From contig RWJK01001218.1 in the NCBI GenBank assembly GCA_004335835.1, positions 43,872 to 107,871 on the forward strand: DNA of 64,000 nucleotides. Reading direction: 5' to 3'. Positions 33,034 through 44,600 of the stretch are shown here, piece by piece; within the stretch, counting starts at the first letter, position 1, and each line of letters opens with the position of its first letter. This DNA comes from Scenedesmus sp. ARA3. Taxonomy: Eukaryota; Chlorophyta; Chlorophyceae; Sphaeropleales; Scenedesmaceae. Below the pieces are notes generated by a model, which saw only the letters and a program-made list of their open reading frames with translations, was not told where the DNA came from and made no database searches. A program made the position numbers and the translations under genes.

Positions 33034-36000
33034 TTACAGGGCCTCTGGCCACGGCAGTGCCGCCTGCTGCACTGACTTTCCAGCAAAGACCAGCGGCAGC
33101 CTGCTGTCCAGCAGCGCTTTGAATGCTGCCAGGTCAACTACAATGTCAACGCGCGTGGCAGCCTCCGTGCAGTCCTCCGTGAGGCACTCAGACTTGCTCC
33201 AGTTGGCAAACCTGCAGCAGCAGTAGCAACAGCAGCAGCAGCAGAGGCAGCACGTTTGACAATGCATTGGCGAGGCGCAAGCGCTACAAGAGCTCAAATG
33301 CATGCAGCAGCAACAATGGCTACTTTCCAGACACAAAGAAATCCAGCGTCCCCACGCACCGAATCTCGTCGCGCTGCGACTGGTACACTGTCTCGTTGGC
33401 GTGGCTGGCGCGCCACGCAAAGTGGTGGATGTCACCCAGCATGGCGGTGTGGTCGCGGAAGCTCTGGTCCATGCGGTTCCACGTCCAGTGGCGCTGCACA
33501 GCGGTGCGTGAACACATGAAATGCAGGGAATGGACACTGTGTGTGAGGCACCATTGATGGTAAAGCAACGTGTGTGCACGTCTGAAGCTCTGGTCCATGC
33601 GGTTCCACGTCCAGTGGCGCTGCACGGGGGAGCATGCAAGGAAGGCAGTCGACACAGCATTTGAGGCACAGCTGACAATGAAGGATGCTTGTGCAAGATA
33701 GTGCCAGCAAGGACAGGGAGGCTGCAACGCTTTTGAGGGGATCACACATCAAGGGGTGCTGCGCGCACACGCTGGCCAACAGCAGCACCAGTGCTTGCTG
33801 CCGTGCCATGACACAACACACATGCACAGAGCTGCAGCATGCACTGGGAATAATGTGCAAAAATGCAATGCAGCACAGTAAAGTAGGTCCCATCCAATGG
33901 TACACACCAGCTGCTGCTGCTGCTGCAACTGTGCTATTGCTTGTTTTGCTTGCCCTTCTGTCACAGCGTACGGCCCGCCTCACTTGGATGATCTCCACAC
34001 CACAGCAGAGCCTAGAGAGTGCACCATGCCAGCTGCTGCTGCTGCTGCTGCTGCTGTGTGTGCTTTGCGGCAGCCTTGCATGATCTGGCTCACCTGGATG
34101 ATCTCCACCACTGCGCTGCCTGGCTGCTGCACAGGCTAGCTGCTGCTGCTACTGCTGCTGCTGTGTTTGCTTTGCGGCAGCCTTGCGTGATCTGGCTCAC
34201 CTGGACAATAGAGACTGGGGTTACATATGTGCGTTCATGCGTCTACGCCGCAACAGATAACTGGTCAAACCTGCAGCTGCCCACCTGGATGATCTCCACC
34301 ACTGCGCTGCCTGGCTGCAGCAGCACAGCATTGGCTAGGTTGGAGGTGTGCGCTGACACAAACACGCCCGTGTCACGCATCGTGGCCAGCTGGTCTGCAG
34401 CAGCATCGAAAAGAAACACCGGCGACATTGCAGCCCGTTGATATGCTGTCACTGCAGCTATGGGCGGGTCACGGCTGCTTGACATATCAGGCACAGGTGA
34501 GGAGCGCCGGCTGCGAGGGATGCAAGGCGCTGCTGCTGTGCAACAGAACACCTCCGTCCTCAGCTACATGCAGAACAGCTGTAGCAAGCGCGCTGTACTG
34601 CACTGCTGCGTCAACACCAACAAATGCAGGCATCACCAAGCCCTGCCTACAGTGTGTCTGCCACACAGCCAGCAGCACAACCGACCCCAACCCGGGCACG
34701 CACCCGCAAAGGAGGTGCTGCTGTTGAACTCCACCACCCGCAGGCTGCCGTAGCGCGACAGCAGCTCCAGCAGGCCATCCTCATTGACGATGCGCCGGTT
34801 GGCGCGCTTGCGCTGGAAGGTGATCACACTGGGCACGCGGCGGCGCGCTGCTGGAGGCGGCAGGCCTGCAGGCAGGGCACAGAAAGCATACAAGGCAGTT
34901 TATAATGCGACTCTCTGCAGCAAACCAGCTGGGCAGATCTTGATTGCGCGTTGCAGGCAGCGGCAGGCCTGCAGCACGACCAGCACAGCAGAGACGCAGC
35001 AGCAGCAGTTGGAACTTCCAACTTCCAGAGTGCCAGAAGCACTGCACACATGCCTGCCCCGCCGCTGCTGCCTTGCACTGTTGTGCTAGTTGCACAGGAC
35101 AATACACCAACAGACACGGTCCTGCCTGCACTAGACGGCCCCTTTACAACACACAGTGACAATGCATTGCACACTATGCTCTTGCATTGTACTGCCTGCC
35201 TGCTCACCGTACTGCCTGTACACCTCTGCCATGTAGTATGTTATGTCAACAAGCACTACAGTTGGGTGTGTACTGCCTTCCTGCTCACCATACTGCCTGT
35301 ACACCTCTGCCCTGAATGCGCGCGCATCGGCGCTGTTTGTGAAAGTGCGTGTGCCGCCCGTGAACAGGTCCCGCACAATGACCGCGCGCTCAAAAACTAC
35401 CCACTCATCAGCGGGCACCCCTTCAAGCGGCATGCCTGCAGCACAACACAGCAGCGGCAGCAGCAGCAGCAGCAGGCGGCCAGGCAGGCAAGCACATTGC
35501 GGAGCTGTACATGTATGTGTTTCAATCAGTAGGGAAGGCTGCAGACAGCAGACGTGCGCCTGCAATTGACACGGCTGCTCAACAGCAGGCTAGGCAGAAA
35601 TAGCAAGCGGCTGTCAATGCTTATTGCAGGCAAACCTGTCGTGCAGTTGGACATAAATGCTGCTGAAGGTTTGGGGTAAAACAGACGCCTTGCAATTTCT
35701 GCACACTCTACACCAAAACCACCTGCTTGGTTGCTGAACGATGCTGAAGCTCACCTAGCTGCTGCCATGGCACGTTGCTCTCCTGCTGCAGCAGAATCGG
35801 CGGCAGCTCCTGCTGCACGCCAACCCCCAGCGCAACTGCCACCACTGCCCTGACCCACTCCATTAGGTGCGTCCTTTTCAGGTGCAGCAGCACCATTTGA
35901 TCACATGGCCGTTTGAAATCCACCCCTGGCTGTATTAACACGCTATATAACGGCCCCATCATCTCCCACCAGTGGCCAATGGCTGTGGGGTGCACAAAGA

Positions 36001-36745
36001 AGATAAAGTCAAACAGCAGCGTGTCGCCGCGCACTGCTCGCCACTTTGTTGACTTTGACCACGCCTTGGCATCTAACACATGTAGCGCTGTTATTTCCTG
36101 GTTCTTGCTGAACTTCCAGCTGCTGACCTGGCGAGGCCCCTCAACCAGCGCATACCAGCGGCCGTTGTTGTACCACAAGTTGCGGTACGTGACATGGTGC
36201 TTGGACGGCACTACCTCTGTGCGAGGATTGCCTTTGTGGAAGCGCCAGCTGCTGGGTTTAGTTTGCTGATCTGACGCACCAGGTATAGGCTCTCCTTGCA
36301 GCTTGCAGGAAAGCGGCTGCTGCTGCACCCACTGCTGCTCAGCCTCCTGCCAGTACTCATACTGTACTGCTGTACTGCCCTTTTCAACAACGTCCCGCCA
36401 CTTGCAGCCCCTAGGGAAGATGCCAAGCGCCGGCTTGAACGTTCTGTTGCCTATCACTGTGCTGTGCACTTGGCTGATGGGTGCAAAGTCACTGCTACTG
36501 CTTCTATCAAGCAACTGCTGCAGCAGTAGCGGGTACAGCAGGTTGGCTGCTGCCAGCAGCACAGCTGCACAGGCAAAGCCAGCAAAGCTTTGTCGCCATC
36601 TTGAGCGGTGCTTCTGCTGCAGGGCGTGCCTTCCTGCTACCGGTCTGGCTGCTGCTGCTGCTGCTGTATGCTGCTGCTGCTGGTGCTGCTGCTCCTTGTC
36701 CTGCTGCTCACGAGCCAGCGATGTCGTTCGCTTCCTGGAGCCCAT
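33034..36745 (-). CDS. GT61-family glycosyltransferase, type II membrane protein
   Basis: Six exons: 36745-35755, 35435-35289, 34865-34704, 34394-34285, 33493-33360, 33211-33034. Phases close (1,722 nt, 573 aa). A basic/Gln-rich cytosolic tail leads to one membrane anchor (FAGFACAAVLLAAANLLYPLLL) and a lumenal catalytic part. Conserved pieces: HVTYRNLWYNNGRWYALVEG, AIGHWWEMMGPLY, ITFQRKRANRRIVNEDGLLEL, then HTSNLANAVLLQPGSAVVEI. The last corresponds to the HGAGLtNalFl.pGa.vvEi motif of GT61 (DUF563) enzymes such as plant xylan and N-glycan beta-1,2-xylosyltransferases; here the usual HGAGL reads HTSNL. Probably Golgi-located and acting on cell-wall or N-glycan sugars. Donor and acceptor sugars are not predictable. 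ATG at 36745 is the first in frame. Several exons have intronic copies. Confidence 0.85.
33576..33626 (-). repeat. copy of the start of GT61 exon 5
   Basis: Bases 33620-33580 repeat 33500-33460, encoding QRHWTWNRMDQSFR after a CAG, about 120 bp upstream of the true exon 5 in intron 4. Confidence 0.85.
33975..34210 (-). repeat. copies of the end of GT61 exon 4 with intron sequence
   Basis: The exon 4 end (GSAVVEIIQ with GTGGGC donor) recurs at 34125-34090 and in shorter form at 34003-33975. A block of about 100 bp (CTG run plus TTTGCGGCAGCCTTGC-TGATCTGGCTCACCTGGA) occurs twice, at 34035-34100 and 34142-34207. Confidence 0.75.
35203..35245 (-). repeat. copy of the end of GT61 exon 2
   Basis: AEVYRQY followed by a GGTGAGCAGG donor context repeats 35310-35280 about 75 bp downstream in intron 2. 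Confidence 0.75.
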
Positions 36746-38612
36746 CACAAAGGTTTAATAAAGCTCGTTCTGCTGATCTGGTGTGTCCTAGCTCGCACGG
36801 CCCCAATGCTACGCAATTAACCAGACAGGAGCAGACAGTTGCGATGCTGTGGAACAGTCGTCCTGCAGCGGTTGATCATGCTTGCTGAACGTCGCGTAAT
36901 TGCTGTGCAATATTCTTATGAGCAGTCAGTGCACCGTGCTGTCCAGGTGCAGCCTGTTTTTAGATAGGGCGGTTCATCTGCTGAGCATGTGCAGTACAAA
37001 CGACATTGCAATCATGCCAACTTGTTATTTCACGAAAATGTCATGACAAAAACGCTTGCATTCATGCTGCGTTAACTACCCTGTACGCACTTGATTCTCC
37101 TGCACCGGTGATGGTCATGACTGATCAGTAACACCCAAGGTTTCAGGGCTGCTAGCCATTCTTCTCTGTCATGCAGTCCCTTTATGGTTGTAGCCTCAAG
37201 TTAAGAGACAGACAGTGTACTTTTCAGCCTAACAATCAGGCCAGGCGCCGTGCTCCCCAAGCGCAGCATGCATGCGAACAGCCAACGTGCTTTACACCGC
37301 TGCTCAGTGGCCTGCGGCCAGTGGCCAGCATGGTGATGATCAAAGAAGGTGAGCCAGAAACACTGCAAGCACCAGCAGCTCACTGGGAACCATTCTAAAG
37401 AAAGAAGCCATCAGTCCACCTCCTCATCAACATTAAATACCATCAAGCCGCGTCCAACGTTGTGGGCTGCACCGTGTCACGTGGATGCAGATGACGACTC
37501 AGCGGCTTGCAGCAGCACTTGTCATGCTCAAAACTCTGTCGGCCGGTGTGATGATGTAAAGCTGAGCAAGAATTGCTTGACGTGCAAGATGATTTTGCAT
37601 ATAGTTGCAGTCTGTTGCAGTCAAAAGCCTTCGTAACCCTGCACCTGGTGCCTCAACTATGGCACACAGGCCTTATTGTTTTCAAGTGCTCCGACATCTG
37701 GTGTGACACATGGTACCCTGAAACCGCGAATGCCTTGTCATGACTGTTGACTGCATGCAGTACCACCACAGCGCTTTGATACGGCATAGCTTTGCGCCAG
37801 CATATCCTATGCATGAGCATGGTTTGAACGGTTCATTACATCAGCGCTGTGTCAGCATAAAGCTGCAGCTCAGTTTCAGTGAACGGCGATGTGGTGCTGC
37901 CAGCAGCGCAGTGCGCTGCGTCCACATTTTGCTGAAGTGGCCCATGGCATGTGGCACTGTGCAGTGTGCTGGCTGCGCCTGCAGCATTATTGAATCGATA
38001 ATCGTTGCATGATCAATTGCAAGCGCTAGCAGCAGTGATGAAGAGCCTTTGGGCGGTTTGCCCAGCCGGGCTGCCCAGCACTACCTAGGTGACCTGCCAC
38101 TGGTGGGCGGCCCACCGTGCTAGGCTAGCAGGCTATTCACGTAGGCTCTGTAGCATTCACTACCGCAGAACGATGCTGTGTGACCAACACCAACCGCAAC
38201 TTGAATCAAAGTCGTGCGCATACCGCTTGCAGCTGTTACATTCAAAAGGTGCACCAGCAGCAAATCTACAAGATGTTCTTCTTGCCTACACAAAACCTGT
38301 CAGGCAATTTTTATTCTGCTCCTGAGCTTAGAATCAATCGCCAATCAGCCTGAGCTCTGAGATGCACAATGTCAACTACCCGGCCTTAAAATTCTTTGAC
38401 TTGCAGCTGTACAGCATGTTGTGCTGTGTGACGTGTCTGTGCCCCAGTTCAGCTTATATTGGGCTTTTTAGCACAGGGTAAGCAAGCGCAACTTCCAGCG
38501 CTGCATTTTGTAAGATAGCAACCAAATCTGGATGGAGCTGCAAAATGGATGCACCTGGTTTGAAACTTCTTGATGAGTAGCTGCAGCAGTACTGCTCTTC
38601 AACAAACCCGCC
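36746..38612. other. intergenic region of about 1.9 kb
   Basis: Upstream of the GT61 start and downstream of the channel stop. Composition is more AT-rich. A TTACA (TGTAA on the minus strand) near 38233 is a candidate channel poly(A) signal. No gene is supported. Confidence 0.4.
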
Positions 38613-41600
38613 TCACCGCTTCCTTGAAAGAGGCCGGCTGTTGCTCTGCAGTGCCTGCACAGCCTCACTGCCCCCGCTGGACTCGGCTGCAACTGTGCTC
38701 ACTGCCATGCTGCAGCTGTCGCAGCCGTCATCGCTGCCTGCTGCCCTGCCGCCCTTGCTCGCTACACTAGTTGCCACACTCGTCGCCATGCTCGCTGCCT
38801 CGCTCACTGCTCTACTGCACGCATTGCTGGGGATGGCCTTGCTGCTGGACCTGGAGCCAAACCAGGAGCGCCCGCTGACAGCACCCTCCGCCATGCCGCT
38901 GAAAAATGACGTCACTTTCAGCTTCTGGAAGCCGTCTGTCACCCTGTGCACCCAGCCATCCGCAGAAGCCCGGAAGTGCGCCAGGGAGCTCCAGTGCTGA
39001 GCATCCGCATCGACCTCGCCGCTGCTGCTGTTGCTCCTGCGCATGCCGCCGCTGCTGCTGCGGTTGAGCGCCGCTGCCGCTGCTGCTGCGGCTTGCTCTG
39101 CTGCAAGCTCCGCCTCAGCAGCCGCCCACTGCTGGCTGTATGCCGCATTGGGCCGCCAGCGCAGGTCACCACCCTACACCGCACCACCGCCGCAGCCACG
39201 CAGCCAGCCGTTCAGCATAAGAAAACTTGCCACAGCAGGCACACCACAAATTCAAGCAACATTTGCCACCTTGCAACTTTCATGTAGGCCTGTATGCTGC
39301 ATATGCACACTGTACGAATGGAGCTGTGCAAGTAGAGTGTATGTTGTCTTGCTGCTGAATTTCTTTATCACCAAGCAAATGCACAGGTGCGCACACATCC
39401 ATCCAGCCACCAACCTGCCGCCTCTGCAGAGCCGACTTGAGCACTCCGTGCCGCGCAGCCACCACGTCAGAGTAGGCTGGCGCCACGCCACGCTCCGCAC
39501 GGAACTGCAGCACAGCAGAGGAACACCATTGTTTGTAAATCAATCTAAGCAGCAGCCGCGAGCTTGTAACAAGCATGGCTCCCGTACACTCCGCCACTGT
39601 CAACTGCCCATGTCGGGCGATGCTAAGCAATGTTTGTTGGATCCCATGTGTGCATGCTCTGCCTCGTATCTCTGTGTTTCACTTGCCAAGCATGGCATGG
39701 CATTGTGAACTTCCACGCACCTCGCGCTTGCGCTTCAGCTTGGCTGCGCGCATGCGCGCGCGCCACTTGCGCTGCACGCGCATCACGGTCACCGCCACGC
39801 TGAAGTTGAGCACCTCGTCCGCCTTGAGGTTGCGGAACGCGCGGCTCACCAGCCGGTCGATCTGCGGCAGCAGCAGCAGCAGCGCAATGCAGACAAGTGC
39901 GTTGTGAACTGTATTGACCACCGCTGCTGCTGCCCTTGTGCATGCTCAGCCAAAACAAGCACGTGTGTAAAGCTTGCTACTTGAATAGGGCTTCTGCCAC
40001 GCCTGGTCAGCCACCATCATCAGCAGCGGCAGGTCGAGCCTCGTGTTCATGCACCCTGGACCTGGCTATATCTGTCTGTCAGGCTGCTGCCGGCTTAGGA
40101 CACAGTGCGCACCTGGTCCTTGAGCATGCCCTCAGCCATCTCCTCGCCGCTGGCGCCTTCTTACGAAAACATTGCAAAGCACTACGTGTTGCTGCCGGCT
40201 GTTGAGAAAACGCACCTGGTCCTTCAGCATGCCCTCAGGGATTTCTGCGCCGCTGCAGCGCCGCACCAGCTCGTACGCGGTGCGCTGGAAGGGCACGCGC
40301 CCCGCCAGCAGCGGGATGTCCAGGTCAAACACGAAGCGCAGCACGTCGGTGCTGCTGGCGCCGGGGCCCAGGCCCAGCGGGGGCGACAGCCTGCAGGACA
40401 GGCGGTATGTGTATGGTGGTGGTTGTGGCGAGGGAGGGGGAGGGCAGGCGCGAGTCAGCCGAACCCTTGGGACAGAGGCTAGCAAAGGAGTTGTTGTGTG
40501 GTGTGTGGTGTTGTAGTGTCCTTAGCTAGGAGTTGTCAACGATGTTAGCATCTTGCGACCGTGGCGGTTTCACAAGAGTAACTGAGGTGGTGTACAGTAA
40601 GTTCAAGCGTCTGCTGACACCACCGACCACGCCATTGCCGCAGGAGTGTGCGCTCTCACCTCAGCAGCATGCCCTCCAGGTCCTTGGGGTCGATGGTGCC
40701 GCTGCCGTCATCATACTCAGCCCACAGGTCCACAAACTCATCCAGGTGGTCCGGGCGCAGCTTCCAGCGCTGCAGCAGCCACCCAGGTGCAGCAGCAGCA
40801 GCAGAGACATGAGCTACAGCGCCTCAGAACATTTGGAAGGCATGCTGTTGATGCTGTGGAGCGGCATCACTTCAGTGGTTGCGCCCTCATCAGCCTTCAT
40901 CCAGATTTGGCAGCGACTAATGCAGGCCATGCAAATGCTGCGCAGTGCCAGCTGCTGCCAACCAGCGCGTCGCTCACGTCCTGCTCCTGCTGCGCCTCAA
41001 AGCTCTCAAGGATGACTGCCGTGAACAGGTTGAGCATGATGATGGACACGATGAGCACGAAGCTGATGAAGTAGGGGTACACCACCCAGGAGCCGCACTC
41101 GCCCAGCGCCGGGTCGCAGTCCGGGGGCTGCAGCATAGGGGCAAAAAGGAGATGGGATGCAGCAGGCGTAGCAGAGAATAGGTGTCACAAAGGTTATGAC
41201 AAGCTTATGACGTGCTCAATGGCAGGCTTGCAGGACACAGGCCACGCAGCCGTGCACGCCATGCACAGCTCTGTTGCTGTAAACCTCACACGTGTGTCTG
41301 CATACGCCTGCACAACAACATCTTGCCATCTTTGCGGAACACAGCCAGAGCTCGCACCAGGGCAGTGCAGGAAGTCACACCCCCAAAAGCTGCCCCTGCT
41401 GCCCACCTTAATCATGCACGCCACCATGACGTCTGTCCAGTTGTCGTTGGTGGCGACCTTGAACAGCGTCAGCGCAGCCGTCCAGAAGCGCTCAAAGTTG
41501 GTGTGCTCGTTCAAGCCCCTGCAGGCAGCAGCAGCAGCAGCAGCACAAGGACCCCGGCACAGTCAGCAGCCCCACCACGTCCTGCGCCGCAGTGAGTTCT

Positions 41601-44600
41601 ATGCTTTCCTAGCTCAAGACAAACAGTAGCCACAGCTGCTGGTTGGACATCAGGCAGGCACCAATTTACAGGTGCAGTTGCACAGCGGCTGCGCGGGTGC
41701 AATGCATGTTTACTCTGGAGCTGCTGACAGTGCCCACATCCATGACACATGAGCACCACTGCATACACTCTAGTCAACCCACACATCTGCATGCTGCAGT
41801 CTGCACACTGAACGCGGTGCTGAGCGCCTAGCAGCTGCCTCACCCGTTGTGCTTGACGCTGCCCAGCAGCAGCATGCCCACGTAGGCGTACATGAAGAAC
41901 AGCAGCCCCAGCAGTGCGCCCACGTTCCAGAACGCGGGCAGAGACACGATCAGCGTGCCAAACAGGCTGCGCAGGCCCTGCAGGGAGTTGGGTTTCACGT
42001 CAGCAGTGCAGCAGCCGGCAGCACCAATTAATGGCAACCTTGCTGTACGACCAGCCGCATCGCATGCATCACACACACGCACTGCATTGGCAGTTCTCTA
42101 GCGACTGCAGCTCAAGAAACCCATTCTGCGCACCTTCATGCTGCGCATGAGCTTGACCACGCGGGCCAGGCGCAGCAGCCGCATGATCTTCTGCACCTCG
42201 AGGAAGCTGGCGTGGCTGCCTGCAGGGCCGCACAGCGGGCCAGGTGCAGGCGGCAGCTGGTCAGAGCTTCAAGTTCCAGCTTGGTCACATTGCCAGAAAA
42301 GATCAAGACAGCATGGTTCTGGCGTGCAGTTATCGTGCTCAACTTCTTAGCTCATGCTGCTCATCCCTGCCGCACTCCCTGCTATGGCTCCCTGGCACGC
42401 GCAGCGCTGGAGCTGCACACTCACCCATGACCAGTGCCACGATCATGTCCACGAGGCTGGACACCAGCAGCAGCAGGTCAAACTTGTTCCAGCTGTTCTT
42501 CCAGTAGCCCTCCCAGCCCAGGCCACCCAGCTGCAGCAGGCAAGGCACAAAGCAGCCAAGCACGCAACAGCCAGCAGGTAATGACGACAGGGGGTGAGTG
42601 TTAGCACAAGGATTGGCGTGGCTCTAGTGGCTAAATGATATACAGCAGTGCTAGCAGCAGTGCTGACCAATGAAGCAGCTGCAATCCACTGCTGCGTACA
42701 GGCAGCTGTCCATGACCATGGCGTGCATGCCATCTGGCTGCACACAGCTGCATATGCAAGTTAAACCCAGAGCCGCACCTTGATGAGGAACTCCAGCACG
42801 TACATGCACGTGAACGCGTAGTTGAGTGCCTCCACTACCACAATCATCTCGCGCGGCTCGTTGTAGTGCACGGTGGCCATGAGCGCGCTGTTGGCGATGA
42901 TGACCACCATCAGCCCCACCCCAAACTGCTTGCTCATCACAAAGTAGTACAGCTTCCTGCGCAGCAGCAGCAGCATCGTTCGGGAGAGCGCGTGGCACGT
43001 GAGAAGCTGTCTGGTGAGCAAGCAGCCGATCTACCTGCCCCTGCAGTAGGCACGCTGCTGGCTGCAATCACACAGCAGCACCGCACAGCGGCAGCGCAGC
43101 GAGCCTCACTTGCGCAGCTTGTTGACTGGCACGGGGCTCTTCTCTGGTGGCTTGAGCCTGAAGACTAGCCTGCTCAGCTCCACCCACTCCGTCTGGTCAT
43201 CAGTGAGGAAGGCGCTGCCAGTCTGGCTCTGCAGGCGGATGCGGCTGAACTGGTAAAACACCACACCTGCCAGGTGCAGCAGCAGCAGATGTAGGGCATT
43301 GACAGCAGCAACAGCAGCAGAGGTCGGCAGATCGAAAAATCAGTGCATGCCAGGCAACCAGGCTGCTGCGATGAATGTACAAAGCTGGGGTGCGTCTTTC
43401 CTGTAAGCGATGCAGCAAGTGTAACTCACCGATGTACAGGTTGAGTAGCGTGTATGCCACCACCAGCACAAAGGCAGCGAAGAAGAAGAACGAGCTCCAG
43501 TTGTTCATGGGCTTCGGCTGCAGGCCGGGCTCCTCAGGTGCAGCCATGGCAGCCCACATGATCTCTGCAGGGCACAGCAATAAGTAGACATGAGTACGGC
43601 CAGCTTGTAACAGTGTGTAACTTGTGCTAGCATGGGCTGAGTCAGCAAGCAGGTTGCTTTGTGCAGTGCCTTTAGCCGGGAGCTACAGCCACAGGACACG
43701 ATGCCGCAGGGTGCGCTGTTGAAGCCCAGCACTGATGCTGAGTGGATGTGGCAGGACATCAAGGCAGTTGCTTGCAGGGCATTGCCTTCAATACCCAACC
43801 ACACCTGTGTAGCCGTTGAGTGTGGCAGTGATGAACAGGCTGACCATGGCCATGCCCAGGTGGTCAAAGGTGTACGGCGCGTTTGACCACATGCGGGCCA
43901 CCTCCTGCAGAGGAGCAAGACAAGCCTATGATTTGGCCAGCACAGCTAGCTGGACTCGCGATCTGTTGTACATGCACAACAGCGTACGGATGTGGAGTCT
44001 CTGTTCAAGCACAGCGCTGCTCAGCCAGCTGCAGTGATGTGCCCCAAACAACCACCAATAATAAATACACAAGCGAAGCTATCCCTTGACATCTGAGCTG
44101 GATGCACAGCAAGCTCTGGCGGCTCACCAGTCCATCAGCATTGATGTAGGTCCCAAAGCACTCATCCTTGCCAGCCACAGAGGTGTCGTTGCAGCTCCAG
44201 AACTTGCCGTGGAACAGCTGCAGCACAATCAAGCAAGGACAGAGTACTTTACATGCAAATCCGCCAAGCCTGATGACACAGCTGACTTGGTAGGCACTGT
44301 GGAGTTGCGTTCTGACCAAACGCATGAGCGCTACATGTGGGCAACATGCCAGCTGTGTCAACAAAGAAGCAGCAGCAGCAGCCGTGGCAAGCACTTATGC
44401 AGCATCCCCGCACCTGCACCCCCAGGATGGCAAAGATGAGGAAGAAGAGCATCACCACAATGCTGACATTGCCCATGGCTGCCAGGCTCAGCGTGAGGCT
44501 CTTGAAGATGAGCTGCATGCCGGCGGAGCGCGTCAGTGCGCGCAGCGGCTTGATGGCTCGCAGCACCCTCAGCGCCTGCAGCAGTGAACGGCAGCGTGGC

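Noticed and set aside
32436..33137. 233-aa minus-strand frame taken as a separate gene
   Set aside because: It is a read through the tandem copies of the GT61 last exon in a shifted frame, with no independent family features.
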